Shown: positions 1 through 7,719, counted from the first letter of the stretch. The stretch: DNA of 12,096 bases from Penaeus vannamei (GCF_042767895.1 NC_091572.1:25119801-25131896), one strand, 5' to 3'. Notes: generated by a model not told the origin, from the sequence alone. A program made the numbers and translations.

Positions 1-240
1 CAAAATACAGTCAATAAAGTAACACACTCTTTGCCGCAATAAGACACTGTATCAACGCCTTTAAGTACCAGTTTAAGGTCAGTTTAAATTATGCTTTTAT
101 CAGTGCCTTTGAAATGCCTTCTGCTAAGTGGTCACGAGTTTCTATACATCGTGAATTCATCTTATTTACAGTACTTTCACGTCAACTTTCATTTCAAGTC
201 GAGCTCGACATATTTCTAAAGGTGATATTGATTAAAGTGA
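1..240. other. AT-rich sequence, no feature seen
   Basis: Ordinary complex AT-rich sequence. No long ORF, tRNA-like box or tandem repeat was seen on either strand. Confidence 0.6.
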
Positions 241-735
241 TATCATTATAGCTATTGTTCTTGTTCTTATGGGTTTTATCATATTTTCATTATCCTGTTT
301 ACTTCATTATCATTGCTGTTGTTATGATATTTGTGTTATTTTCAGGATGTTCTTGTTATTGTTTTCTATAGTAATAATAATTACAATGATAATTATTTTT
401 ATCCATATCATTATTTCTACTAGCATTATCATTATAAAAATGATAACAGTGATAACAAATATAATCATTACTTTTTATGATTGCAATGATGTTTGTTGAT
501 TTTGTTGTTGTTGTTGTTTTTATCACCATCATCATCATAATCATCATTTCATTATGCTGTATTGCCATTAGTACAAACACCATTATTATTATCATTATTA
601 TTTCAGTTATCATTACTAATATAGACATTATCTTTTATATCATCATCATAATCAGGAGGATAATCATCATCAACATATTTAGTCATTAGTATAATATGAA
701 ATAACATTTGGTAATGATAATGATAATGATAATAA
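241..735. repeat. Degenerate ATT/ATC (GAT/AAT) low-complexity tract
   Basis: Long imperfect tract of TTATCA, ATTATT, ATCATC and TGTTGT-type words, T-rich on the plus strand, ending in a short (AATGAT)n run at about 711-733. ORFs in it on both strands translate to Ile/Met/Thr-rich strings and are artefacts of the repeat. Similar tracts occur at about 6090, 8107, 8545 and 10398. Confidence 0.85.
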
Positions 736-779
736 TTGTGAAATTAATTAATTTAACCTGACACGTTACGTAGAGGTCT

Positions 780-831
780 GGGGGGGGGGGAGGGAGGGGG
801 GAGTCACAGGGAGTGGGGGAGGGAGGGAGGA
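780..831 (+). repeat. G-rich patch with G-quadruplex motif
   Basis: Two clusters of G runs on the plus strand. The first is G11 at 780-790, GGG at 792-794 and G6 at 796-801. The second, at 809-830, has GGG, G5, GGG and GGG separated by one to three bases. The second cluster alone satisfies the usual four-run G-quadruplex pattern. Whether it folds or has a function is unknown. Confidence 0.7.
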
Positions 832-841
832 GCTAAAAGTG

Positions 842-1276
842 CTGTCATGCTCTGCTCCGTCCAATCTCAGGAAAGGAAAAATTGGCAACTCACTCTAGAC
901 TTTTTGTAAGAGAGAGAAAAAGGGAATAAAAAAAAGATATAAAGGTGCCAAGTAATTAGCAAATATATTCATATGTAATCCTAGACGTATAATCAGAATT
1001 AAGTATTAGTTGATTAGAATTCATATAAATAAATGAATAAATAAGTAAAAGCGAGTCGGAGCCTTGCATGAGTTGCCATTTCTTTATTTCCTGAGATAGA
1101 ACGAACTGTAAAATAGATAAATAAATGATAAAATAAAAAAAATGGAAAAGAAATAAATGAGATGAATGAAAAAAAAAATTAGCCTCTTTTTTGTAAAAAA
1201 AAATATCATATAATGCATTCACGTCAGTTATTTTTAGGAAATATTTAGGTAATTAGTTAGTGAAACCTGCGTCATA
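842..1276. other. AT-rich sequence without recognisable gene
   Basis: Contains short A runs and AAAT/GAAT-like words (around 1028-1160), but no coding signal or recognised repeat family. A minus-strand ORF at 956-1222 is Phe/Tyr/Leu-rich, as expected from translating A-rich DNA backwards, and is not called. Confidence 0.5.
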
Positions 1277-1320
1277 TTTCTTTCTTTCTTTCTATCTATC
1301 TATCTCTCTTTCTATCTTTT
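1277..1320. repeat. (TTTC)n(TATC)n tetranucleotide microsatellite
   Basis: About four TTTC units run into about three TATC units, then decay into CTTT/CTAT words and a T run. Confidence 0.85.
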
Positions 1321-1596
1321 TTATTTTTTAGAAATGGCGATTGTATGTTAATTATTCATTAAATGTCGTATGATTCTCTTTCGTAAGCTTACATTCTTCA
1401 TTTCTACTTCTATCATAACATTCATATCTAGCTCATATCACAACTAATAAGATTTTTTAAATTACTTTCACCACATTAAAAATAATAATATTAACAACAT
1501 TTACACTTATTGTGGAAAATCTTGCATCAACCGTAACAACATAAACATACAAACATAATTATTATATCGTGGCTAACAGCTGTTGAAAGAAATAAG

Positions 1597-2096
1597 NNNN
1601 NNNNNNNNNNNNNNNNNNNNNNNNNNNNNNNNNNNNNNNNNNNNNNNNNNNNNNNNNNNNNNNNNNNNNNNNNNNNNNNNNNNNNNNNNNNNNNNNNNNN
1701 NNNNNNNNNNNNNNNNNNNNNNNNNNNNNNNNNNNNNNNNNNNNNNNNNNNNNNNNNNNNNNNNNNNNNNNNNNNNNNNNNNNNNNNNNNNNNNNNNNNN
1801 NNNNNNNNNNNNNNNNNNNNNNNNNNNNNNNNNNNNNNNNNNNNNNNNNNNNNNNNNNNNNNNNNNNNNNNNNNNNNNNNNNNNNNNNNNNNNNNNNNNN
1901 NNNNNNNNNNNNNNNNNNNNNNNNNNNNNNNNNNNNNNNNNNNNNNNNNNNNNNNNNNNNNNNNNNNNNNNNNNNNNNNNNNNNNNNNNNNNNNNNNNNN
2001 NNNNNNNNNNNNNNNNNNNNNNNNNNNNNNNNNNNNNNNNNNNNNNNNNNNNNNNNNNNNNNNNNNNNNNNNNNNNNNNNNNNNNNNNNNNNNNNN
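1597..2096. other. Assembly gap of 500 N
   Basis: The run of N is exactly 500 bases long. The round size suggests a scaffolding placeholder, so the true distance between the flanks is probably unknown. Nothing spanning it can be annotated. Confidence 0.98.
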
Positions 2097-2218
2097 AATA
2101 TGTTTTTCAGTATTAGTTCGCGATTATAAGCGTTTTTCCGAGGGCTTCTCGGATGAAGATATAGATGATATTTTTTCTTTTTTTTCAACTATGACGTTTT
2201 GAATTTCTATTCATCATG

Positions 2219-2219
<1 letters not shown>

Positions 2220-2289
<70 letters not shown>
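2220..2289. repeat. (TA)n microsatellite, about 35 units
   Basis: An uninterrupted TA/AT dinucleotide run. It begins directly at the 3' (tail) side of the minus-strand tRNA-like SINE at 2290-2395, so it probably grew from, or was captured by, the SINE tail. Confidence 0.95.
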
Positions 2290-2292
<3 letters not shown>

Positions 2293-2395
2293 CAATGTCA
2301 CAAACTCGAAATGAAAACCGAAAGGCCTGGGGACTCGAACCCCAGTCCCCCCGCTTCGGAGGCAGGTATTTAACCGGTTGAGCTTTCGTGAGTAT
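2290..2395 (-). mobile_element. tRNA-derived SINE-like element
   Basis: Read on the minus strand, a perfect polymerase III B box (GGTTCGAGTCC, plus coordinates 2331-2341) follows an A-box-like D arm containing GCTCAACCGGTTAAA. The anticodon arm forms five pairs closing a seven-base loop, CTCCGAA, with T33 in place; taken literally the anticodon is CCG (Arg). The T arm has five pairs and a seven-base loop. The flanks that should form the acceptor stem do not pair, so this is not a working tRNA gene. A short body of about 35 bases leads into the (TA)n tail. This is a decayed SINE head; the family is not identified. Confidence 0.75.
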
Positions 2396-2562
2396 CTCAT
2401 GAAATGCTGTTCGGTATAAATAACATGCAAGATTGTTCGTGTTTTTGGTTCTTGGGAAAATTGTCATTGGATTTCGTTTATTTTGTGTTTCTTATGTGTC
2501 TGCACGGGGGAGGGGGGATGATATAATACGATGAAATTACCAAGCTGACAAATAAAGAATAA

Positions 2563-2697
2563 GAAGAGAGAGAGAGAGAGAGACGGACAGATATAGACAG
2601 AAACCACAACCCAGTCTACTTTAAAAGAGAAAAGAAAAAAATCGGGAGAAAGAAGGACGGAAACAAAGTTTGTGAATGAAAAGAGAGAGAGAGAGAG
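2563..2697. repeat. Two (GA)n microsatellites
   Basis: GA runs at about 2563-2583 and 2682-2697 flank an A/G-rich linker. A C-poor G-rich word at 2505-2518 lies just upstream. The minus-strand ORF across them is Ser/Leu-rich and spurious. Confidence 0.85.
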
Positions 2698-2700
2698 CAT

Positions 2701-3025
2701 GCTACGAATAATGAAAGTGAATAATGCTTAAAAAGTGATAATGACGATGAGAATAGTGACGCAGGAAAACAGGTCAGTGATATCAATAAATGCTAGTAAA
2801 AGTCATAATGGCTCTCTCCAAATCTGTCTCTCTCTTGATTTTTCTCCATCTTTTCATTATATATATATTTTTACAATTAATTTCATGGCCTGCATTCACA
2901 CACATCATAAATGAAGATATTTCGACGTCTGTTTGTTATGCATTACTTTATTTCATATCCGCTGTTGCCTGTCGTTGCTCATCACTATTAGTGTAAAATG
3001 AATGCGTAGTATCTCGATAAGATGA

Positions 3026-3028
<3 letters not shown>
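2701..3028. other. Complex AT-rich spacer, nothing recognised
   Basis: No tandem repeat or tRNA-like box was seen. The ORF at 2790-2996 (68 codons) is short, hydrophobic and has no family signature. Confidence 0.45.

Positions 3029-3109
<81 letters not shown>
3029..3109. repeat. (CT)n microsatellite, about 40 units
   Basis: Uninterrupted CT run of about 81 bases. The minus-strand ORFs through it are Arg-Glu dipeptide repeats produced by the microsatellite. Confidence 0.97.
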
Positions 3110-3113
<4 letters not shown>

Positions 3114-3174
3114 TACTTGGAAGCAGTAACCATCGAAAAGAGGGCTAATGATAGATACCGAGTATATAGCAAGT

Positions 3175-3178
<4 letters not shown>

Positions 3179-3234
<56 letters not shown>
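3179..3234. repeat. (TA)n microsatellite, about 28 units
   Basis: Uninterrupted TA run about 70 bases downstream of the (CT)n tract. The Tyr-Ile repeat ORF through it is an artefact. Confidence 0.97.
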
Positions 3235-3235
<1 letters not shown>

Positions 3236-3611
3236 CAAAGAGGATAAATATATACCTTTATAGACTACGCAAAACAGATATATTCATATTCCTGATATTA
3301 CAAGTGATGAAAAAATTATTACTTTTTCCCCGAGAAAAGTATTTGTTTAATGGGCCAGAATTTTTAAAATATATTTAGCTTCTCATTTATGTGCAAATAT
3401 CATCTTAACATGGATTTTGCTTGCCAAAAGATAATCTTATGAACATGTAGTTATAACCATGTATACTTTTTGGGAGATATTTACATAGTTTACATCATGA
3501 AAACCACGTTAGTCAAGCTGCAGACACGTATTTTACCTTTACCTTGAGGCGATTTATACCTAATTGAAGTGCTTTCAAAGTTACCTGTCGTTGGTATTGT
3601 CGTCATAAGCA
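3235..3611. other. AT-rich sequence, nothing recognised
   Basis: No ORF of note, no tandem repeat and no tRNA-like element seen. Confidence 0.45.
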
Positions 3612-3938
3612 ATGCCTGTATTGGATAACAAGACTAGTTATGTTATCATTATTTCACACTATCATGCAACAGTTATTGTAATTCTCGCTTTCATTGCGTT
3701 CTTAATCACACTGCTGTCATTATTATTCTTATATCAATGCCGTGTCCATTTCGTATTTCAAAAGGACCTGGTAGCAATCGTCTTAGTTTATGAATCTACT
3801 TTTATCAATACAAATTTGATGTTGACAGTCTTCAGTAACAAGCTATTAATAAATCCCTCAACTACAGATAAGGGTTACGGTTGGCAGATATTTTTTCGTA
3901 CTAGTTCTTATAATGTGTCCATAAGAGGTACCCGATGA
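3612..3938 (+). other. 108-codon ORF, probably fortuitous
   Basis: The longest ATG-initiated ORF in complex sequence: ATG at 3612, TGA at 3936-3938. Residues about 11-43 are strongly hydrophobic (Ile, Val, Leu, Ala, Phe), long enough for one membrane span. That stretch, however, is encoded by DNA with the same TTATCATTATT texture as the degenerate tracts elsewhere in the window, so the hydrophobicity is probably a by-product. The remainder (YESTFINTN, GYGWQIFF and similar) matches no family I recognise. No core promoter, splice or polyadenylation context supports it, and base composition does not rise as it does in the GC islands. If real it would be an orphan single-pass membrane peptide, which I consider unlikely. 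Confidence 0.12.
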
Positions 3939-4708
3939 TTAACTATTTTCTTGCAATTACTACTGTTGTCAGTATTCGATCCTTTACACTATGAATATCT
4001 ACATGCCTTGATAAAGGCGATTATGACTTCAATATACTAGTGTTTCTTTTCTCTCTCGGCTGAGCTTCAAGATCAGAATAGAAAATTCCCGTGAGAAAAT
4101 GTTTAACAACAAAGGATTTAGTTGATTTACCTCATTATAAGATTAGCAAAGGTTCGTAGAACCTATTTCCTCTTTGTGAGCTTTGTCATTAAGATAACTC
4201 AACTGAACTTCCCTAAATGTGGGACCAATATTGAATTGGCCACTAAATGGTTACAAAGAGAAAGTCGCGAATTCACGAGAAATGCCATGTGTATTAGGAA
4301 AATAGAAGTACATACTGAGTAGAAATCATTGGCGTAGAGATCTCGAATTTTGCATAACAGATATCAACACATAGATGTCCAACACTCATCTAATGGATGG
4401 TTGTCGAGGAATAGGCATGAGATGAATGAATGCAGTTGTATACACTCATGAGAGTATGAAATCAGTGAGGGGAATAGTGTAATATTGACATTTATTTAAA
4501 ACATTTATGGGGTGAAGGGATGCAATCAAACAAGTTTAATAGATAAGTAATTGAGAGAAATGTGTATTATTTGTGATCTAGGGATGCATTAATAACTTAT
4601 TACTGCTGACTCCTAAAACCACAAAGTAGTATATCCTGATATAGAGCAATATCAAAATCAGGAGCTGGTACACTGTTTATTAGTTCACATTTTATCTTCC
4701 CATCCACC
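3939..4708. other. Complex sequence without recognised feature
   Basis: AT-rich, non-repetitive. The frame open at 4122-4322 begins with TTG, not ATG, and has no recognisable domain. No A/B boxes or tandem repeats. Confidence 0.45.
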
Positions 4709-4784
4709 TTTCCCTCCCTCCCTCCCCCCCCCTCTCTCTCTCTCTCTCATATCTCTCTATCTCCTCCCGCTCTCTCTCTCTACC
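4709..4784. repeat. C-rich and (CT)n tract with minus-strand G-quadruplex motif
   Basis: Three CCCT units (from 4712) run into a C9 block ending at about 4732 and then (CT)n to 4748, with an interrupted CT-rich continuation to about 4784. The minus strand therefore has a long G run followed by three GGG runs separated by single A, a compact quadruplex pattern. Confidence 0.8.
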
Positions 4785-4862
4785 TCCTGTGTCGTAGCAT
4801 TTTTTATTGTTTACTAATCTGTTTAGTCATATTGCCATCTTGTTGTGCGGTATTTTGCCATT

Positions 4863-4911
4863 CAAATTCACACATACAAATATACACGCCCGCAAACACA
4901 CACACAAACAT
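4863..4911. repeat. Degenerate (CA)n tract
   Basis: CACACATA, ACACAC and CAAACA words form an imperfect AC-rich stretch, probably a decayed CA microsatellite. Confidence 0.6.
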
Positions 4912-5220
4912 AGGAGACACAAACTAAACACATTCTAATAATGATTAAGTCAGAAACCATGAGCTGCATGCATGACATAAAAGACAAATTCACAGCAAAA
5001 TCTACCTTATAATTATAGCAACTATGTTTGGCAGTCTCGTTGCCTGAATTCCGTATCCTTAATTTCCATTTTCTTCTTTAGATTAAGGGCAGTCGTACAA
5101 AAAGGAAGTTGATAAATCCAAGGGGTTTTGATACTTTCATGTTCAAAAGAAGTTGAAAGATAAATAAAAGGTGTCGATTTTTTTAAACAAATGTATATAG
5201 ATAGTAAAGAGACTGAGAAT
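4912..5220. other. AT-rich sequence, nothing recognised
   Basis: No ORF or repeat signal. If the tRNA-like head at 5221-5290 is genuine, part of this stretch could be its SINE body, but I see no defined tail. Confidence 0.4.
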
Positions 5221-5290
5221 GTGAGTAAAGTTTGTCAACGAGGATTCGAACTAGTGTTGTGCTAATTCGAAACCGCCTATTACTAGAAAG
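5221..5290 (-). mobile_element. Worn tRNA-like sequence (possible SINE head)
   Basis: The minus strand has a B-box-like AGTTCGAATCC, matching GGTTCGANTCC at all but the first base, near plus 5229-5239. About 25 bases upstream is an anticodon-loop-like TTTCGAA. The A box is weak and the T stem does not pair well. This fits an old tRNA-derived SINE fragment, but a chance B box cannot be excluded. Confidence 0.4.
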
Positions 5291-5387
5291 TTCCATTATG
5301 GACTCACTTTTTACAATACATCATTTATTTTCTCTTATTTTATATTCAATATATGATTGCTGCATCAGAGGCTGTTGATCCCTTTAG

Positions 5388-5536
5388 GCAGACACGATAC
5401 TCTTACGGGATTCGACGTAGATCTGACATCAAGAGGAACGTCCCAAGCGTATTTTCTCGGAGATAATTTCACGCCCGCGGGGACGGCCGCGCGCAATGCC
5501 AGCATCAAGTCCCAGACAGCGAGAAGGATACAAAAT
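5388..5536. other. GC-rich island, possible exon of undetermined strand
   Basis: GC content rises sharply relative to both flanks, with CpG-rich words around 5470-5495. On the plus strand a frame is open to a TAG at 5537-5539 and follows a TTTAG acceptor-like site at 5383-5387, but no clear GT donor follows and the frame has no ATG. On the minus strand one frame is open through the whole island and ends near a donor-like CC|GTAAGA (about 5398). Neither translation shows a family I recognise. In shrimp-like genomes exons are GC-richer than their surroundings, so an exon or an old retrotransposon fragment are both possible. Confidence 0.25.
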
Positions 5537-5707
5537 TAGGGTTACCATTATCTAATATGTTCTGTTCATAAGGGAAAATCCACGTCTCTTGCAAGGCAAT
5601 GATGTGAGCATTTTTACACAGTGTCGATATTAGGTTTGTTTCTCACACCCTGATAGCTATAAGATACCACTTCAAGTGTGTTCAGCAAGGCTTGGCTTGG
5701 AATTCTA

Positions 5708-5770
5708 GCTACGGGTCAGGACGTTCGTCTCGCGGTTGTTCGCTCGGGAACTTTCCAGTCTTGACGTAGC
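5708..5770. repeat. Imperfect 63-nt hairpin in GC island
   Basis: GCTACG at 5708-5713 pairs with CGTAGC at 5765-5770, and after a two-base bulge TCA (5716-5718) pairs with TGA (5762-5764). An inner GTTC/GAAC pair of arms lies around 5740. The size is tRNA-like but there is no convincing A or B box. Confidence 0.4.
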
Positions 5771-5799
5771 CACACGCCCTCCGCCCACTCGGCAGGGTT
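5716..5799 (-). pseudogene. Short open frame downstream of a stop, possible gene remnant
   Basis: On the minus strand 27 codons beginning NPAEWAEGVW are open, ending in TGA at 5716-5718. The frame is the same as that of the candidate exon at 5847-5977, and the two are separated only by a 14-bp tandem repeat carrying one TGA (5812-5814). The composition (Trp, Glu, Arg, Pro) is protein-like rather than AT-repeat-like, but no domain is recognisable. It may be a disabled continuation of that frame, a coincidence (one frame in three would match by chance), or part of the hairpin described separately. Confidence 0.2.
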
Positions 5800-5800
5800 C

Positions 5801-5842
5801 AATATATTTCCTCAATATTTTTTCCTCAATATTTTTTCCTCC
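5801..5842. repeat. 14-bp tandem repeat, about three copies
   Basis: The unit AATATTTTTTCCTC is present twice exactly (5814-5841) and once with a single-base deletion and a substitution (5801-5813). It sits between two GC-rich segments that share a minus-strand reading frame and supplies the only stop between them. Confidence 0.85.
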
Positions 5843-5846
5843 TTAC

Positions 5847-5977
5847 TGCAAGAAATAACGAACGAGGCATAGTTCGGACTCTTCAGTATCACAGCATCAC
5901 CGTCCGACCCGGTCAGCTCCAGGCCATGGTCCTTCAGCCCTGCTGGCGGTTCATCCGGGTCCAGAATCGCATCTTCG
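5847..5977 (-). CDS. Candidate internal exon, product unknown
   Basis: On the minus strand this 131-base GC-rich segment is fully open in one frame: one base, 43 codons, one base. It is bordered upstream by CACACAG (acceptor-like AG) after a T-rich stretch, the complement of the (AAAT)n run, and downstream by CA|GTAAGG, a strong donor-like match. The peptide runs from EDAILDPDEPP to SFVISC and is acidic and protein-like. Its stretch GDAVILKSPNYAS recalls the opening strand of CUB domains, which often contain SPNYP, but one short motif is not enough to name it. A second usable AG five bases further in (GAAG|AT) would make its phase compatible with the candidate exon at 7618-7719. The opposite strand is also open for about 50 codons, so the strand is inferred from the splice signals. 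It could instead be a retrotransposon fragment. Confidence 0.3.
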
Positions 5978-5985
5978 CTGTGTGT

Positions 5986-6018
5986 TGAATAAATGAATAA
6001 ATAAATAAATAAATAAAA
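5986..6018. repeat. (AAAT)n microsatellite
   Basis: GAATAAAT and AAAT units form a run next to the GC island. Read on the plus strand it resembles the A-rich tail of a non-LTR retroelement; read on the minus strand it forms the T-rich stretch before the acceptor-like CACACAG. Confidence 0.85.
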
Positions 6019-6087
6019 GATCTTGACCTATATTAACACCGTATTTACACATCTACAGTCGGAAAAGTAAAAAAGAAAAAAAACTAA

Positions 6088-6222
6088 TTCTAACGATATT
6101 AGTAATGGTGACAATAAAAATAACAGTACTAATAAGGATAATGATAATAGTAGTATTAATAGTAATTATAAAAGTAATAATAATAATAATAAAAATAGCA
6201 GTAACAACAATAATAATGAATT
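6088..6222. repeat. Degenerate AAT/GAT low-complexity tract
   Basis: Imperfect ATAATGATAATAGTAGTA-type words, A-rich on the plus strand. It precedes mosaic repeat copy 1, much as the tract at 10398-10965 precedes copy 3. Confidence 0.85.
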
Positions 6223-6399
6223 CATTGTATTAATCTCTTGGCTTTTAGGTGTTTATTAGCACAGTGTGTGTGTTCGCTAAGTAAAAACAATAGAAAATCT
6301 CTTATGAAACCTTCGGATTAATGAAAAAGAATTTAAAAGAGTAAAAGCATACCATTATTTACTTTTACATCTAAATATATGTAATCCCAAACTTTAATA

Positions 6400-7150
6400 T
6401 GAAATTTCCAGGATTTCTATGTTCTTATATCGACTCTTCCAAAACCATCTGTCTCTCCCCAAAATATCCAGTAGTAGTACAACCAGATTCTTATTTATTT
6501 TTCATCTTCAGTGGAAATCAGCTTTAATTTTCGAAGCGTTTGGTAGATTTAATACTTGATCTTGAATGGTTTATTTAACATGTCAACGATGAACGATACA
6601 TTTTGTAATTATTGCTGTTCATTCAGATTCCTTTAGGAATACCATCACACGATGATGAGAGGAATAACAACAAAATTGTAAAAACGCGCATAAACACTAA
6701 ACAAACTACCAAGCAAATCCAAAAAATACAAATCAAAATCTCCAATTCCTTCATAATTCTTCACATTTTAAACAGCGGAGAGGCAGAAACAAACGTAAAA
6801 AGATAAAGAAGGGTAGAGAAGAGATAGAGAGATGCAAGATGAAATTCATGCATAAAATCATCTGAGGCATCGTCACCGTCGGGGTTCGAACCCGAGTTTG
6901 TCGCGTAAGAGGCGATCATGCTAACCAGTGCACCACGGAAACATATTGTATATAAATGAATTTTACTATAATTATATTTTAGCTTTTAGGAGAATACGTA
7001 TTACACTTAAGTATGTAATGTTACATATGTGTGTGTGTTTGTTTGTCTATGTGTGTGTGTGCGTGTGTACTTTCACACAAAGAGTAAAATGTCATATTAA
7101 AAGTAATTGTATGCGTCCCATTGCACTGACGTGTCCAATCTTTAAATAAT
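6400..7150. repeat. Mosaic dispersed repeat, copy 1 (middle segment missing)
   Basis: Segment A (about 6415-6620) aligns by eye with 11262-11460: shared words include CATCTGTCTCTCC versus CATCTGCCTGTCC, GAAATCAGCTTTAA, TAGATTTAATACT and CAACGAT. Segment C (about 6640-7150) aligns with 9335-9780: ACGAGAGGAATAACAA-like, AGAGGCAGAAACAAA-like, GGAAACAT, GAATTTTACTA, GTATGTAATGTT and CCCATTGCACT. Segment B, present in copies 2 and 3, is absent here. No coding capacity or terminal repeats were seen, so the element class is unknown. Confidence 0.75.
6872..6942 (-). mobile_element. tRNA-Val-like cloverleaf inside the mosaic repeat
   Basis: Read on the minus strand, 71 bases fold as a full cloverleaf: acceptor GTTTCCG with CGGTGAC (six of seven pairs, one wobble), D arm GTGC/GCAT around ACTGGTTA, anticodon arm with four of five pairs, T arm TCGGG/CCCGA around TTCGAAC. 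The sequence closely resembles animal tRNA-Val(CAC), including TCGCCT..ACGCGA, but the loop reads CTCTTAC instead of CTCACAC, so the literal anticodon is CTT (Lys). The mismatched stems and the embedding in a dispersed repeat argue for a SINE head or pseudo-tRNA rather than a functional tRNA gene, though the fold is good enough that expression should not be dismissed. Confidence 0.75.
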
Positions 7151-7178
7151 AATAATAATAAATAAATAAAATAAAATG
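7142..7178. repeat. (AAT)n/(AAAT)n microsatellite
   Basis: Several AAT units pass into AAAT units at the 3' boundary of mosaic repeat copy 1. Confidence 0.8.
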
Positions 7179-7212
7179 AAGTAGAAGAGTTTTATATGTT
7201 TACGATTTGGAT

Positions 7213-7368
7213 AATTCTCTTTCTTTCTCTCTCTCTCTCTCCTTCTCTATCTCTCTTTTTCTTTGACTCTATTTTCTTTCTCTCCCTCTCTCCCTTTTCT
7301 CTTTATACTCTCGTTTTCCTTGTCTCTTTCTTCTTTCTTTCTCTCTTTTTCTTTCTCCCTCTCCCTCT

Positions 7369-7401
<33 letters not shown>

Positions 7402-7550
7402 CCCTCTTCCTCTTCCTCTTCTTCCTCTCCCACTCCCTCTTTCTCCTTTTCTTTTTCTTTCTCTCTTTTTCTTTGTCTCTCTCTCTTTTCTTTCTTTCTC
7501 TCTTTTTCTTTCTCCCTCTCCCTCTCCCTCTTCCTCTTCCACTTCTTCCT

Positions 7551-7583
<33 letters not shown>

Positions 7584-7585
7584 AC
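7213..7585. repeat. Long polypyrimidine tract (CTTT, CT, CCT, CCCTCT)
   Basis: About 370 bases almost wholly C and T on the plus strand, with an internal duplication: the block starting at 7333 recurs from 7490, an offset of 157 bases. A C11-like run lies at about 7550-7561, then (CT)n. Long Ser/Leu/Pro/Phe ORFs on the plus strand and Arg/Glu/Lys ORFs on the minus strand are all artefacts. Such mirror-rich tracts can adopt triplex (H-DNA) structure in general; that is not shown here. Its flanks match those of the compound microsatellite at 9929-10148. Confidence 0.9.
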
Positions 7586-7617
7586 TTGCCCTCTATCAGT
7601 CTACCAATTTATCTCAC

Positions 7618-7719
7618 CTAAGCATAAGATGTCGCGAACCGCCTCTGCGATGGCTCGAGCGCCCACTCTGACGCCCGCGGTGGGCTGGCTGGCTTCCGTT
7701 GGAGTTCGCACCTCGAGTG
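7618..7719 (-). CDS. Candidate internal exon, product unknown
   Basis: A 102-base, GC- and CpG-rich island whose minus strand reads acceptor-like TTGCTAAG, then the island, then TTAG|GTGAGAT, a good donor match. In one minus frame it is open: two bases, 33 codons (beginning LEVRTPTEAS, ending AVRDILCL), one base, i.e. a symmetric-phase exon. Other frames are also open: a second minus frame, and a plus frame from ATG at 7629 to TAG. The coding frame is therefore chosen only from the splice signals and its protein-like composition. The sequences on both sides resemble those after mosaic copy 2 (10155-10190), so the island may be an insertion into the repeat rather than an exon. No domain recognised. 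Confidence 0.22.
   Translation of the reverse strand, partial: HSRCELQRKPASPPRASEWALEPSQRRFATSYA

Noticed and set aside
1562..2188. Long ORFs across the N run
   Set aside because: Most of their length is undetermined sequence, so the frames have no meaning.
2199..2467. ORFs on both strands with Tyr-Ile repeats joined to an Arg/Pro-rich stretch
   Set aside because: They are translations of the (TA)n run plus the tRNA-like SINE; frames disagree and no start context or family exists.
2948..3179. Minus-strand ORFs with Arg-Glu repeats
   Set aside because: Direct product of the (CT)n microsatellite read backwards.
4122..4322. 66-codon plus-strand frame with a protein-like Lys/Arg/Glu-rich second half
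   Set aside because: Starts at TTG, lacks splice-like borders and compositional rise, and shows no recognisable domain. Kept only as a region to blast.
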